64,000 bases of DNA from Variovorax boronicumulans (lineage in GTDB: Bacteria > Pseudomonadota > Gammaproteobacteria > Burkholderiales > Burkholderiaceae_C): NCBI RefSeq assembly GCF_030812215.1, contig NZ_JAUSSG010000010.1, positions 124,001-188,000 on the forward strand, given 5' to 3'. Under the pieces are notes generated by a model. It saw only the letters and a program-made list of their open reading frames with translations, was not told the origin of the DNA and did not search any database. Shown here piece after piece: positions 17,003 to 25,365 of the stretch. The translations under genes and the position numbers were made by a program. How positions within the stretch are numbered: the stretch's first letter is position 1; each line of letters opens with the position of its first letter.

Positions 17003-17902
17003 ATGGCCATCCAGTACGACATCACGCACACCACCATCTATCGCTACAACAAGCCGGTCACCTTCGGTTTGCACCGGGTGATGTTCCGGCCCCGCGACAG
17101 CCACGACCTGCGCGTGCTCGCCACCGACCTGCAGGTGAGCCCCCAGGCCTTCACACGGCTCATTCAAGACCCGCATTCCAACTCCGTCGCGCTGGTGCAG
17201 CCGATGGGCGAAGCGACCGAGCTGCGCATCGTGTGCTCGTTCACCATCGAGCATGTGCCTGCCCAGCAAGACCAGCTCGCGCTCGATCCGGCCGCCGAAT
17301 TCCTGCCCTTCGCCTACTCGGTGCAGGAGCGCCTGGACCTCGAACATTACCTGCGTCCGCACCATGAAGACGACGCCAGCGGCACGCTGATCCGCTGGGC
17401 GCACCAGTTCCTGCACAGCGACAAGCCCAACAACACGCGCGAAGTGCTCACGCGCATGAACGCGCACATCGGCCAGAGCCTCGAATACAAGGCGCGCGAC
17501 GAAGAAGGCACGCAAACGCCGCTGGCCACGCTGGCGCTGGGCAGCGGCAGTTGCCGCGACTACGCGCTGCTGATGATGGAAGCCGCGCGCCGCCTGGGCA
17601 TCGCGACCCGTTTTGTCTCCGGCTACCTCTACGACGCCGCACTCGACCGCGCGGCGCAGTCCCCGGGCGAGTCGATGACCGGCGCCGGCACCACGCACGC
17701 CTGGCTGCAGGCGTACCTGCCGGGCATCGGCTGGCTGGCGTTCGATCCGACCAACAACCTCATGGGCAGCGGGCAGCTCATCCGCGTGGGCGTCACGCGC
17801 GATCCGGCGCAGGCCGCGCCGATCTCGGGCAGTTGGTATGGGGACGCCGAGGCCTACGAAGGCCTGGAGGCGACGGTGGTGGTCACCCGCCGCAAGGGCT
17901 GA
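17003..17902 (+). CDS. Transglutaminase-like cysteine peptidase
   Basis: A 299-residue protein with the bacterial transglutaminase N-terminal beta domain (start MAIQYDITHTTIYRYNKPVTFGLHRVMFRPR) and a C-terminal transglutaminase core. The catalytic triad is visible as Cys184 in GSGSCRDYALL, His232 in TTHAWLQAYLPG and Asp248 in LAFDPTNN. There is no signal peptide, so it is cytoplasmic. Such proteins probably act as peptidases or amidases rather than cross-linking enzymes, and the substrate is unknown. It stands alone on the plus strand, divergent from the ABM gene. Confidence 0.88.
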   Translation: MAIQYDITHTTIYRYNKPVTFGLHRVMFRPRDSHDLRVLATDLQVSPQAFTRLIQDPHSNSVALVQPMGEATELRIVCSFTIEHVPAQQDQLALDPAAEFLPFAYSVQERLDLEHYLRPHHEDDASGTLIRWAHQFLHSDKPNNTREVLTRMNAHIGQSLEYKARDEEGTQTPLATLALGSGSCRDYALLMMEAARRLGIATRFVSGYLYDAALDRAAQSPGESMTGAGTTHAWLQAYLPGIGWLAFDPTNNLMGSGQLIRVGVTRDPAQAAPISGSWYGDAEAYEGLEATVVVTRRKG

Positions 17903-18099
17903 TCTCTCCCAGAGGTTCTGCGGGGGTGTCGCGCAGGAGATAGCAGGTACGGGAAAGCCCGGGCCGATGCGCCCGGCATCGCCCCTACGCTGCGCCGCCG
18001 GTCCAGCGAAATAGCACGGTCGTTCTTCATGGCGGCCCGCGTGTCGCTGCGCCGGTGATCTTCCCAACCAAGACCCATAAGAACGGAGAGAGACACCCC

Positions 18100-19632
18100 A
18101 TGCATTCCGCGCGCCTGACACTCCTTGCCCTCGCCGCCAGCCTCGCCGTCGCATCCTGCGGCGGTGGTGGCGGTGGAAACGGTTTTTCCTTCACGCCGCT
18201 GCCGCCGGCTCCAGCGCCGGCCCCGTCGGGTCCGCCCCCTCCCGCACCACCGCCCGGACCGATCGCGGAAGAAACCCGCCTGCAGGATGGGCGCAATTCC
18301 TTCGCGCCCGCCGACCCATCGGCCACCACCTTCGCGGCCCTCAAGGCCGACGCCAGCGACAAAATCGACAACGCCACCACCAGCCGCTGGGCTGGCATGC
18401 TGGGCGGCGCGCAGTACCACATCGAAGTGCCGGCCGCCTGGAACGGCAAGCTCGTGATGTACGCGCACGGCTATGCGGGTGAAACCAACGTGCTGTCGGT
18501 GAGCGACCCGTCGATCCGCCGCTACCTGATCCAGAACGGCTACGCCTGGGCCGCATCGAGCTACAGCAAGAACTTCTACGACGTGCGTGCCGGCGTGGAA
18601 GACACCAACGCCCTCGCGCTGCAGTTCAACGCCATCGCCAAGGCCAATGGCCGCGAACTGGCCGCCCCGGGCAAGACCTTCATCACGGGCCATTCGATGG
18701 GTGGCCACATCACCGCGGCGGCCATCGAGGACGAAACCTACGCCACTGCCAACCACAAGGTGAAGTACGACGGCGCGGTGCCGATGTGCGGTGTGCTCGG
18801 CGACACCGAGTTGTTCGACTACTTCGCCGGCGCGCAGGTGACGGCACAGGCGCTGGCGGGCCAAGCGAGCTACCCGACGCCGAAATGGGCCGAGATCGTG
18901 GGCCAGGTCACGCCGGCGCTGTTCGACACGTTCACGGCAGCATCGATCGATCCCAGCACACCGGCGGGAGACAAGTACGCCCTTGTTGTCATGAACCTGA
19001 CCGGGGGCCCGCGTCCTCTGTTCGATCTGGGCCTGGGCATCGGTCGCTCCTTCCAGGCGGTGTGGGGTGTGTTCGGCAGCGACGGCACGGTCAACGGCAT
19101 CCTCAACAAGAGCACGCTCGACACCAATCGCTTCACCTACGTCATCAACGGCGACCCCGTGAGCACGGAAGCGCTGAACGCCTCGGTGCAGAAGCTGACG
19201 ACGGTGGCAGACGCCAACCGCCTGCGCACCGACGGCTTGCGCTGGATCCCCAAGACGGCCGGGGAGTTCAAGGTTCCGGTGGTCACGCTGCACACGCTCG
19301 GGGATCTCTACGTTCCCTTCAGCATGGAACAGATCTACAACAAGCGCGTGGCGGCCAAGGGCAACAGCGACTGGCTCGTGCAGCGCGCAATCCGCGGCAT
19401 CACCCACTGCGACTTCACCATCAAGGAGCAGGAGGAAGCCTTCGCCGCGATGGTGCAGTGGGAGCTGGACAAGGTGAAGCCGGCGGGCGACGACGTGGTG
19501 ACGCCGGGCACGGTGGCGAATCCGCTCTACGGTTGCGCGTTCACACGGAATGCGTCGAGCCCCGACGACAGCCAGTCAATCAAGGATGTGCGCGCCCAAC
19601 TGGCCGTCGCCAGGAGCTGCCTGCCACCGTGA
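18100..19632 (+). CDS. Secreted alpha/beta-hydrolase lipoprotein
   Basis: A 510-residue predicted lipoprotein. The signal ends in a lipobox (LAVASC), so the mature protein is anchored at the Cys. It is followed by a polyglycine run and a proline-rich linker (to about residue 60), a flexible tether seen in surface lipoproteins. The hydrolase core shows the nucleophile elbow GHSMGGH and a late THCDF that could supply the catalytic His. Four residues (M, C, G, V) follow PMCGVLGDTELFDYF in the core. The start at 18100 has GGAGAG upstream and gives a proper signal peptide; a longer frame from 18055 does not. An esterase or depolymerase role is likely but the substrate is unknown. Confidence 0.82.
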   Translation: MHSARLTLLALAASLAVASCGGGGGGNGFSFTPLPPAPAPAPSGPPPPAPPPGPIAEETRLQDGRNSFAPADPSATTFAALKADASDKIDNATTSRWAGMLGGAQYHIEVPAAWNGKLVMYAHGYAGETNVLSVSDPSIRRYLIQNGYAWAASSYSKNFYDVRAGVEDTNALALQFNAIAKANGRELAAPGKTFITGHSMGGHITAAAIEDETYATANHKVKYDGAVPMCGVLGDTELFDYFAGAQVTAQALAGQASYPTPKWAEIVGQVTPALFDTFTAASIDPSTPAGDKYALVVMNLTGGPRPLFDLGLGIGRSFQAVWGVFGSDGTVNGILNKSTLDTNRFTYVINGDPVSTEALNASVQKLTTVADANRLRTDGLRWIPKTAGEFKVPVVTLHTLGDLYVPFSMEQIYNKRVAAKGNSDWLVQRAIRGITHCDFTIKEQEEAFAAMVQWELDKVKPAGDDVVTPGTVANPLYGCAFTRNASSPDDSQSIKDVRAQLAVARSCLPP

Positions 19633-19658
19633 GCGGACTTCGCACCTGAGCTGGCGAA

Positions 19659-20603
19659 TCATCGGCCGGGCGGCACCACCGCCCGCGCCGCTGCAAGCTT
19701 CGCTTCCAGCTCCGCGACAAGCGTCCTCGCCTCGTCGCCTTCCGGAATGTCCCTGCCGCTGTCGCGCCATGCGACAGCGCTCTTGAACCCCTCAGCCTCC
19801 GCCTGCCGGCGAAACCACATCCCCTCGGGGTTGTGCCGCGTGATGCCGTCGAATACGGTGGCGAACATCTGCGTCTGCTCCAACCCCATCGAATGCCACA
19901 CCTGGTTGACGACCAGCTTGTGCATCATCAAATGGGAACGCGGCACGCCTGCGATGCGCTGTGCGAGCTTCAGCGTGGCGTCGTCGAGTCGGTCGGCCGG
20001 CACCGAGAAATTGGCAAGGCCCCATTCGGCCGCCTGCGCGCCGTCGATGGTGTCGCCGGTGAACATCAGTTGCTTGGCGCGCATGGCACCGAGCCGGTAG
20101 GTCCACATCGCCGTGGTCGGGCAGCCCCACACGCGTGTGGGCATATAGCCGATGCGCGCGTCGTCGGCCATGGTCAGCAGGTCGCAGCACAGCGCGATGT
20201 CGCTGCCGCCGGCCACCGCGTAGCCGTGCACCTTGGCGATGGTGGGCTTGCGGCAGCGCCACAGGGCCATGAAGTCGTCGGTGTTGCGCTTCATGGCGGC
20301 GTAGTCGAGCATCGGGTCCCAGGGCGTTTTCTCCTGCCGGCACGGGTGATCGCCCTCGCCTTCGCGGCCGTGCCCTTCGGCGTAGTCGCCGAGGTCGTAG
20401 CCGGCACAGAAGGCACGGCCCGCGCCTTCGACCACGATGACATGCACCTCGTCGTCCGCCTCGGCCCACTCGACCGCCTGGCGGATTTCCGCGGGCGTGG
20501 TGTCGCCGATGGCGTTGAGCTTCTCGGGGCGGTTGAGCACGAGGCGCGCGATGCGCGGATGCTGCGGGTCCTTGTCGATCAGGACGGTCTTGAAGGCGGG
20601 CAT
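19659..20603 (-). CDS. Enoyl-CoA hydratase/isomerase family protein
   Basis: A 314-residue crotonase-fold protein, longer than the usual 260. The first oxyanion segment is GAGRAFCAGYDLGDYA, followed by an insertion rich in charged residues (about 100-130) before the second oxyanion segment KVHGYAVAGGSDIALCCDLL. The reaction (hydration, isomerisation or hydrolysis of an acyl-CoA) cannot be chosen, because the catalytic acid positions vary in the family. The start has AGGAG nine bases upstream; the longer frame to 20708 overlaps the divergent gene. It seems to be a single-gene transcript. Confidence 0.87.
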   Translation of the reverse strand: MPAFKTVLIDKDPQHPRIARLVLNRPEKLNAIGDTTPAEIRQAVEWAEADDEVHVIVVEGAGRAFCAGYDLGDYAEGHGREGEGDHPCRQEKTPWDPMLDYAAMKRNTDDFMALWRCRKPTIAKVHGYAVAGGSDIALCCDLLTMADDARIGYMPTRVWGCPTTAMWTYRLGAMRAKQLMFTGDTIDGAQAAEWGLANFSVPADRLDDATLKLAQRIAGVPRSHLMMHKLVVNQVWHSMGLEQTQMFATVFDGITRHNPEGMWFRRQAEAEGFKSAVAWRDSGRDIPEGDEARTLVAELEAKLAAARAVVPPGR

Positions 20604-20695
20604 GGTCTTGTGTCTCCTGGGGTTGGGGCGCGATGCTCTTGTAGCATCGCCCCCGGACCAACCGGCACAGGCAAACCACGGGGGAGCACCACGCG

Positions 20696-21184
20696 ATGAC
20701 CGCGACATTCAGGATTTCCGAAGACGACTACGTCGATGCGATGCGGCTCTACGGACGGCTGCCACGCCTGGCGAAATGGATGGTGATCGCGATCGCCGTC
20801 GGGCTGCTGCTGGCCGCGATCTTCGGTTCGCGGCAGATCCAGTCGGGCGCGCTGGGCGGCCTCGTCGGCGGCACGCTGGTGCTGCTGGCCATGCGCTACG
20901 TGGCGCTGCCGATGAGCGCACGCCGCCACTACCGCAAGTACAAGGCGATCCAGGACGAGTTCTCGGTCGAGCTGCAAGACGATGCCCTGCGCCTCTGGGC
21001 CCCGCATGGCGAGAGCCGGATCATCTGGACGAACCTGCTCAAGTGGCGCCAGGACGAGCGCTTCGTGCTGCTCTACCTGATGCCGCGCCTCTTTCATGTG
21101 CTGCCCAAATCGGTAGCGGCGCAAGGCTTCGATGTGGCCGCGCTCGTCGAGCGGCTGGACCGCCACGTCGGCCCGGAGACCTGA
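20696..21184 (+). CDS. YcxB-like membrane protein
   Basis: A 162-residue protein with two transmembrane segments (about 27-45 and 52-70), then a soluble C-terminal domain containing FSVELQDDALRLWAPHGESRIIWTNLLKW and ERFVLLYLMPRLFHVLPK. That pattern is typical of the YcxB-like C-terminal domain of small bacterial membrane proteins without known function. It is divergent from the enoyl-CoA hydratase gene and convergent with the histidine kinase gene. Confidence 0.75.
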   Translation: MTATFRISEDDYVDAMRLYGRLPRLAKWMVIAIAVGLLLAAIFGSRQIQSGALGGLVGGTLVLLAMRYVALPMSARRHYRKYKAIQDEFSVELQDDALRLWAPHGESRIIWTNLLKWRQDERFVLLYLMPRLFHVLPKSVAAQGFDVAALVERLDRHVGPET

Positions 21185-21194
21185 AAGAAGCGTT

Positions 21195-22691
21195 TCAGCC
21201 GCCCTGTGCGCCGCTCAACTGAAAGCGGAACACCGCGCCCTTGCCCGCCTGCGGCACCAGCCGGATGTCGCTGCCATGCAGTTGCAGGATGCGCTGCACG
21301 ATCACCAACCCCAGCCCGCCGCTGCTGGAGCCGTCGCTGCGCGCACCGCTCATGAACACGGGCCGCACGAAGAGCCCCTTCTGCAGCTCGCCCGGAATGC
21401 CCGGCCCCGTGTCGCTCACCTGCACCGCGACGCCGGCCACACCGGTAGTTGCGGGCCGCAGCTGCACCTCGATCTCGCCGCCGGGCGGCGTGTGGCGGAT
21501 GGCGTTGTCCAGCAGGTTGGTCAGCACGCGCTCGATCATCCCGAGGTCGGCCGACACCACCGGCAGGCCCGGCGCGATGTCGGGTTTGAGCTGCTGGTGC
21601 CGCGCCTCGGCCGCGAGCTCGAATTTCTGGAACACGTCCTGCACCAGGTCGGCGAGCGCGAAGTTCTCCTTCTCGGGCTTGACGACGCCGTATTCGAGCC
21701 GTGCGAGCTCGAACAGCTCCTGCGCGAGCCGGCCCACCTTGCGGCTCTGGCCGAGCGCGATTTCCAGGTAGCGCCGGCGCTCTTCGTCGCTGAGCGTGCC
21801 GGCCTTGAGCAGCAGCGTTTCGAGATAACCGTGCAGCGAAGTGAGCGGCGTGCGCAGGTCGTGCGAGATGTTGGCGAAGAGCTCGCGGCGCTGCTGGTCC
21901 GAAAGCGTGAGCTCGCGCCATTGCTCGGCGATGCGGCGCGTCATCTGCGTGAAGGCCTGGCCCAGCAACGCGATCTCGTCGTGGCCTTGAGACAGCCTTT
22001 CCAGCGTGGGCGCTTCGCTTTCGAGCGAGGCGATGCCTTCGGTCTCGAAACGCTTGACCGCCTTCGTCAACTCGCGCAGCGGCCGGGTAATGAGCCGGAA
22101 AGCCGCCAGCCCCGCGATGAGCCCGAGCAGCGCGACCAGCGCCATCGACCACAGCGTGGTGCGCAGCACGTTGTCGGTCGCGACGTTGGCCGCGAGCGCG
22201 TCGTAGTCCTCGCCCTGCAGCACCACGTACACATAGCCGGCATCGCGCCCGCCCATCTTCAGCGGCGCGGCGCTGAACACCTTGGCCGCATCGGCGCTGC
22301 GCGGGTCGTCGCCCAGGATGGGCAGCGGCGCGCCCGACAGCAGCTTGCGGATCGGCTCCAGCGCGACGCGCTCGCGCTTCATGTGCCCGGGCGGCGCGGC
22401 CTGCGCCTCGATGCGGCCGTCGAGGCCCAGCAGATAGACCTCCACGCTGGGGTTCACCGCCATCAGCTTGTCGAACAGGTCCTTCACCGCGGCCTGGTTC
22501 AGGCCGCCGGGTTGCATCAGTTCGGAGTTCTCCGCGATGTGCGCGGCGAGCCCGCCCGAGAGGCGCTGCACCACCTCCTGTTCGTGCAGCCCGCTCGATC
22601 GCATCTGCAGCCAGGCCGAAGCGCCATAGCAGGCCAGCAGCAGCACCGCGAACACCATCGAGAGACGGCGAGAAAGCGTGGCCCAAGCCAT
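21195..22691 (-). CDS. Sensor histidine kinase
   Basis: A 498-residue inner-membrane kinase. Two transmembrane segments (about 10-30 and 177-200) enclose a periplasmic sensor domain of about 145 residues. A HAMP linker follows (ITRPLRELTKAVKRFE), then a HisKA domain with phospho-acceptor His277 in FANISHDLRTPLTSLHGYLE. The ATPase domain has the N box (NLLDNAIRHTP), G1 (VSDTGPGIP) and G2 (SGGLGLVIV). The ATG shares its last-first bases with the regulator stop (TGATG); a GTG one codon earlier is possible. It is paired with the response regulator and lies back to back with the methionine-sulfoxide-related genes, like E. coli HprSR and MsrPQ. Confidence 0.92.
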   Translation of the reverse strand: MAWATLSRRLSMVFAVLLLACYGASAWLQMRSSGLHEQEVVQRLSGGLAAHIAENSELMQPGGLNQAAVKDLFDKLMAVNPSVEVYLLGLDGRIEAQAAPPGHMKRERVALEPIRKLLSGAPLPILGDDPRSADAAKVFSAAPLKMGGRDAGYVYVVLQGEDYDALAANVATDNVLRTTLWSMALVALLGLIAGLAAFRLITRPLRELTKAVKRFETEGIASLESEAPTLERLSQGHDEIALLGQAFTQMTRRIAEQWRELTLSDQQRRELFANISHDLRTPLTSLHGYLETLLLKAGTLSDEERRRYLEIALGQSRKVGRLAQELFELARLEYGVVKPEKENFALADLVQDVFQKFELAAEARHQQLKPDIAPGLPVVSADLGMIERVLTNLLDNAIRHTPPGGEIEVQLRPATTGVAGVAVQVSDTGPGIPGELQKGLFVRPVFMSGARSDGSSSGGLGLVIVQRILQLHGSDIRLVPQAGKGAVFRFQLSGAQGG

Positions 22692-23419
22692 CACGCACCG
22701 CCCTCGTCGCCCGTTCCCGTCGGCGACAACTTATAGCCCCGCCCCCACACGGTGAGGATGCGCCGCGGCTCGGCCGGATCAGCCTCGACCTTCGTGCGCA
22801 GCCGGTTGATGTGCGTGTTGACCGTGTGCTCGTACCCGTCGTGCTGGTAGCCCCACACCTGGTTGAGCAGATCGAGCCGCGAGAACACCTTGCCCGGGTT
22901 GCGCGCAAAGAAATACAGCAGGTCGAACTCGCGCGGCGTGAGTTCGATGAGCTTGCCGTCCACGCGCACCTCGCGCGCCAGCGGCTCGATGTCCAGGTTG
23001 CCCAGCGTGAGGCTGCCCGACTCCATGCGCGCATTGCGCGCCAGCGCGTCGGTGCGCCGCATCAGCGCCTTCACGCGCGCCACCAGTTCCAGCACCGAAA
23101 AGGGCTTGGCCAGATAGTCGTCCGCACCCAGCTCCAGCCCGAGGATGCGATGCACTTCGCTCGAGCGCGCGCTGATGATGATGATCGGCGTGTAGCGCGC
23201 CATGGCCCGCGCGCGGCGGCAGATCTCGAGGCCATCGACGCCGGGCAGCATCAGGTCGAGCACCAGCGCATCCCAGTTGCCGCGTTCCAGTTCGCGCAGG
23301 CCCGCATGGCCGTCGGCGGCGTGTTCGATGGCATAGCCTTCGTCGCGCAGGTGCATGCGCAGCAGCTCGGCGATGTGGGCGTCGTCCTCGACGATCAGCA
23401 CGCGTTTGGGGGTGTCCAT
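22691..23419 (-). CDS. OmpR-family response regulator
   Basis: A 242-residue two-domain transcription regulator. The receiver domain has the acidic pair Glu11/Asp12, phospho-acceptor Asp55 in ALVLDLMLPG, and Lys105 in YLAKPF. The C-terminal winged helix (about 135-235) has the recognition region HTVNTHINRLRTKVE and ends VWGRGYKLSP, typical of the OmpR/PhoB class. It is first in the regulator-kinase operon. Its start is 97 bases from the start of the divergent cytochrome b gene, so it probably controls that operon and itself. Confidence 0.93.
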   Translation of the reverse strand: MDTPKRVLIVEDDAHIAELLRMHLRDEGYAIEHAADGHAGLRELERGNWDALVLDLMLPGVDGLEICRRARAMARYTPIIIISARSSEVHRILGLELGADDYLAKPFSVLELVARVKALMRRTDALARNARMESGSLTLGNLDIEPLAREVRVDGKLIELTPREFDLLYFFARNPGKVFSRLDLLNQVWGYQHDGYEHTVNTHINRLRTKVEADPAEPRRILTVWGRGYKLSPTGTGDEGGA

Positions 23420-23516
23420 GCCCGCGATTGTCCCGCGATACGGATTCCCGAGTTATCACGATTAATTGAACTTTGCGTGATGAATCGGCCATGGGGTGCG
23501 CCCAAGAATCCAGCCC
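23420..23516. promoter_or_regulatory. Divergent promoter between the two-component system and the Met-redox operon
   Basis: This 97-base gap holds the promoters for both directions. Its centre is AT-rich (ATTAATTGAACTTT). An inverted repeat ATCACG (23455-23460) and CGTGAT (23476-23481) flanks that centre with a 15-base spacer. The repeat is a candidate binding site for the response regulator, though OmpR-class regulators usually prefer direct repeats, so this is tentative. Confidence 0.4.
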
Positions 23517-24149
23517 ATGAACAGCACCGCCCTCGCAAGCATTGCCCCCGATGCCCGACCCATCCACCCACTGTGGATGCGCATCACGCACTGGCTCAAC
23601 GCACTGGCCATCCTCGTGCTGGTGACCAGCGGCTGGCGCATCTACAACGCGGCGCCGTTCTTTCCGTTCAGCTTTCCGAACGGGATCACGCTCGGCGGCT
23701 GGCTCGGCGGCGCCCTGCAATGGCACTTTGCGGCGATGTGGCTGCTGGTGTTCAACGGCGTCGTATACCTCGCCATCAACATCGCCAGCGGCCGGCTCGC
23801 TGCCAAGTTCTTCCCGGTCACGCCGGCCGGCATCTGGCATGACGCGCTTGCCGCGCTCAAGGGCAAGCTCTCGCATGCCGACCCGCGCCGCTACAACAAC
23901 GTGCAGCGCCTGGCCTACCTGTTCGTGATGCTCGACATCGTGGTGATCGTGCTCTCGGGGCTGGTGCTGTGGAAGTCGGTGCAGTTCGCCGCGCTGCGCG
24001 ACCTGCTGGGCGGCTACGAGTTCGCGCGCCGCATCCACTTCTTCGGCATGGCCACGCTCGTTGCTTTCGTCGTCTTGCACCTGGTGATGGTGGCGCTCGT
24101 GCCCCGCACCCTTCTGACCATGATCCGCGGCCGCGCGCCCAACGCCTGA
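23517..24149 (+). CDS. Cytochrome b561-type membrane haem protein
   Basis: A 210-residue integral membrane protein with four main hydrophobic segments of the diheme cytochrome b561/hydrogenase b-subunit family. Candidate haem ligands are the histidines in HPLWMRITHWLNALAI (segment 1), LQWHFAAMWLLVFNG (segment 2) and RRIHFFGMATLVAFVVLHLVM (last segment). It should pass electrons from quinol to the molybdopterin oxidoreductase encoded 11 bases downstream, playing the part MsrQ plays for MsrP although it belongs to a different family. I prefer the ATG at 23517; a GTG seven codons earlier is in frame. Confidence 0.85.
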   Translation: MNSTALASIAPDARPIHPLWMRITHWLNALAILVLVTSGWRIYNAAPFFPFSFPNGITLGGWLGGALQWHFAAMWLLVFNGVVYLAINIASGRLAAKFFPVTPAGIWHDALAALKGKLSHADPRRYNNVQRLAYLFVMLDIVVIVLSGLVLWKSVQFAALRDLLGGYEFARRIHFFGMATLVAFVVLHLVMVALVPRTLLTMIRGRAPNA

Positions 24150-24160
24150 CAAAGCCTGAC

Positions 24161-24952
24161 ATGAGAATCTTCAAGGCCCCCAAGATGACCGGCATCGACG
24201 GCGATGCCGTGGTGCGCGAAGCCCGCACGCTGATCGCGAAGAACCTCGACCAGCCCGCGCGCCGCGCCTTTCTTCAGCGCTCGCTCACGCTGGGCGGCCT
24301 CTCGCTGCTCACGGGCTGCAGCATCAGCGACGACAGCCATGTCGAGGCCGCGCTCTCGAAGATCTCGCGCTTCAACGACAAGGTGCAGGGCCTGATCTTC
24401 AGCCCCACGCAGCTCGCGGAGACCTTCCCCGAGTCGATGATCACGCGGCCCTTTCCGTTCAACGCCTACTACGGCGAGGACGAGATCCGCGAAGTCGACG
24501 AAGCCACCTACAAGCTCGAAGTGACCGGCATGGTCGCCGACAAGCGCAGCTGGACGCTCGCCGAGTTGCGCGCCATGCCGCAGCACGACCAGGTCACGCG
24601 GCACATCTGCGTGGAAGGCTGGAGCGCCATCGGCAAATGGGGCGGCGTGCGCTTTGCGGATTTCCTGCGCCACATCGGCGCGGACACCACGGCCAAGTAC
24701 GTCGGCTTCAAGTGCGCCGACGACTACTACACCAGCATCGACATGCCCACCGCGCTGCACCCGCAGACGCTGCTCGCCCTCACCTACGACGGCCAGCCGC
24801 TGCCGCCCAAGTACGGCTTCCCGATGAAGCTGCGCATGCCCACCAAGCTTGGCTACAAGAACCCCAAGCACATCAAGGCGATGTTCGTCACCAACACCTA
24901 CACAGGTGGCTACTGGGAAGACCAGGGCTACAACTGGTTCGGAGGGAGCTGA
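24161..24952 (+). CDS. Molybdopterin-dependent oxidoreductase, MsrP/sulfite-oxidase fold
   Basis: A 263-residue exported enzyme with the oxidoreductase molybdopterin-binding domain. The Tat-like signal RRAFLQRSLTLGGLSLLTGC ends in a lipobox, so it may be a Tat-exported lipoprotein anchored at Cys53. The molybdenum-ligating cysteine is probably Cys150 in HICVEGWSAIGKWGG. The late KLGYKNPKHIKAMFVT resembles the MsrP (YedY) C-terminus. Related enzymes reduce methionine sulfoxide or other S- and N-oxides in the periplasm; the substrate here is inferred from the neighbouring Met-rich protein and MsrA. It follows the cytochrome b by 11 bases. Confidence 0.85.
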   Translation: MRIFKAPKMTGIDGDAVVREARTLIAKNLDQPARRAFLQRSLTLGGLSLLTGCSISDDSHVEAALSKISRFNDKVQGLIFSPTQLAETFPESMITRPFPFNAYYGEDEIREVDEATYKLEVTGMVADKRSWTLAELRAMPQHDQVTRHICVEGWSAIGKWGGVRFADFLRHIGADTTAKYVGFKCADDYYTSIDMPTALHPQTLLALTYDGQPLPPKYGFPMKLRMPTKLGYKNPKHIKAMFVTNTYTGGYWEDQGYNWFGGS

Positions 24953-25028
24953 GGCGTCTTCGCGACGCCTGAACTGCCGATGAAAAGCGCGAAAGCAAAA
25001 AACCCAACCCTCAACTCAAGGACTTCCA

Positions 25029-25280
25029 ATGAACAAGCTCACCGCAACCCTGCTCGCCACCTGCATGGCTTTTGCCGGCGCCTCGGCATTCGCCGCAGAC
25101 ACCATGGCGAAAGACAGCATGGCCAAGGATTCGATGTCGAAAGACGCAATGAAGAAGGACTCGATGGCCAAGGATTCCATGTCCAAGGACGGCATGAAGA
25201 AGGATTCGATGGCCAAGGACTCGATGTCCAAGGACGCCATGAAGAAGGACAGCATGGGCAAGGACGAGATGAAGAAGTAA
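25029..25280 (+). CDS. Methionine-rich pentapeptide MXKDX repeat protein, exported
   Basis: An 83-residue protein. A 22-residue signal peptide (ending GASAFA) is followed by a 61-residue mature part that is almost entirely eleven tandem pentapeptides of the form M-x-K-D-x, plus a final MKK. Methionine recurs exactly every five residues (12 of 61, about 20 percent). The units form a higher-order 15-residue period, MAKDS-MSKDA-MKKDS, repeated three times with one A-to-G change, meaning a 45-bp DNA repeat. It matches the described family of MXKDX repeat proteins of unknown function. No fold is expected; it is highly charged and probably disordered in the periplasm. AAGGA precedes the ATG. Its position between an MsrP-like enzyme and MsrA suggests a sacrificial, repairable oxidant sink. 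Confidence 0.88.
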   Translation: MNKLTATLLATCMAFAGASAFAADTMAKDSMAKDSMSKDAMKKDSMAKDSMSKDGMKKDSMAKDSMSKDAMKKDSMGKDEMKK

Positions 25281-25365
25281 GGCGCGCGCGATTGACGGCC
25301 GGTGGATTCGGCGGCAAGGTCGCCGCCACCGGCTCCAGGACCGAAACCTCCTTGAAGGACTACAC

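Noticed and set aside
24161..24952. The molybdoenzyme as a sulfite oxidase or nitrate reductase
   Set aside because: It lacks the haem or dimerisation domain of those enzymes. Size, Tat signal, cytochrome b partner and neighbouring Met-related genes fit the MsrP-like group better.
25098..25277. Tandem repeats of 45 bp that could suggest a CRISPR array or satellite
   Set aside because: There are no unique spacers. The repeats are in frame and encode the MXKDX pentapeptides of a secreted protein.
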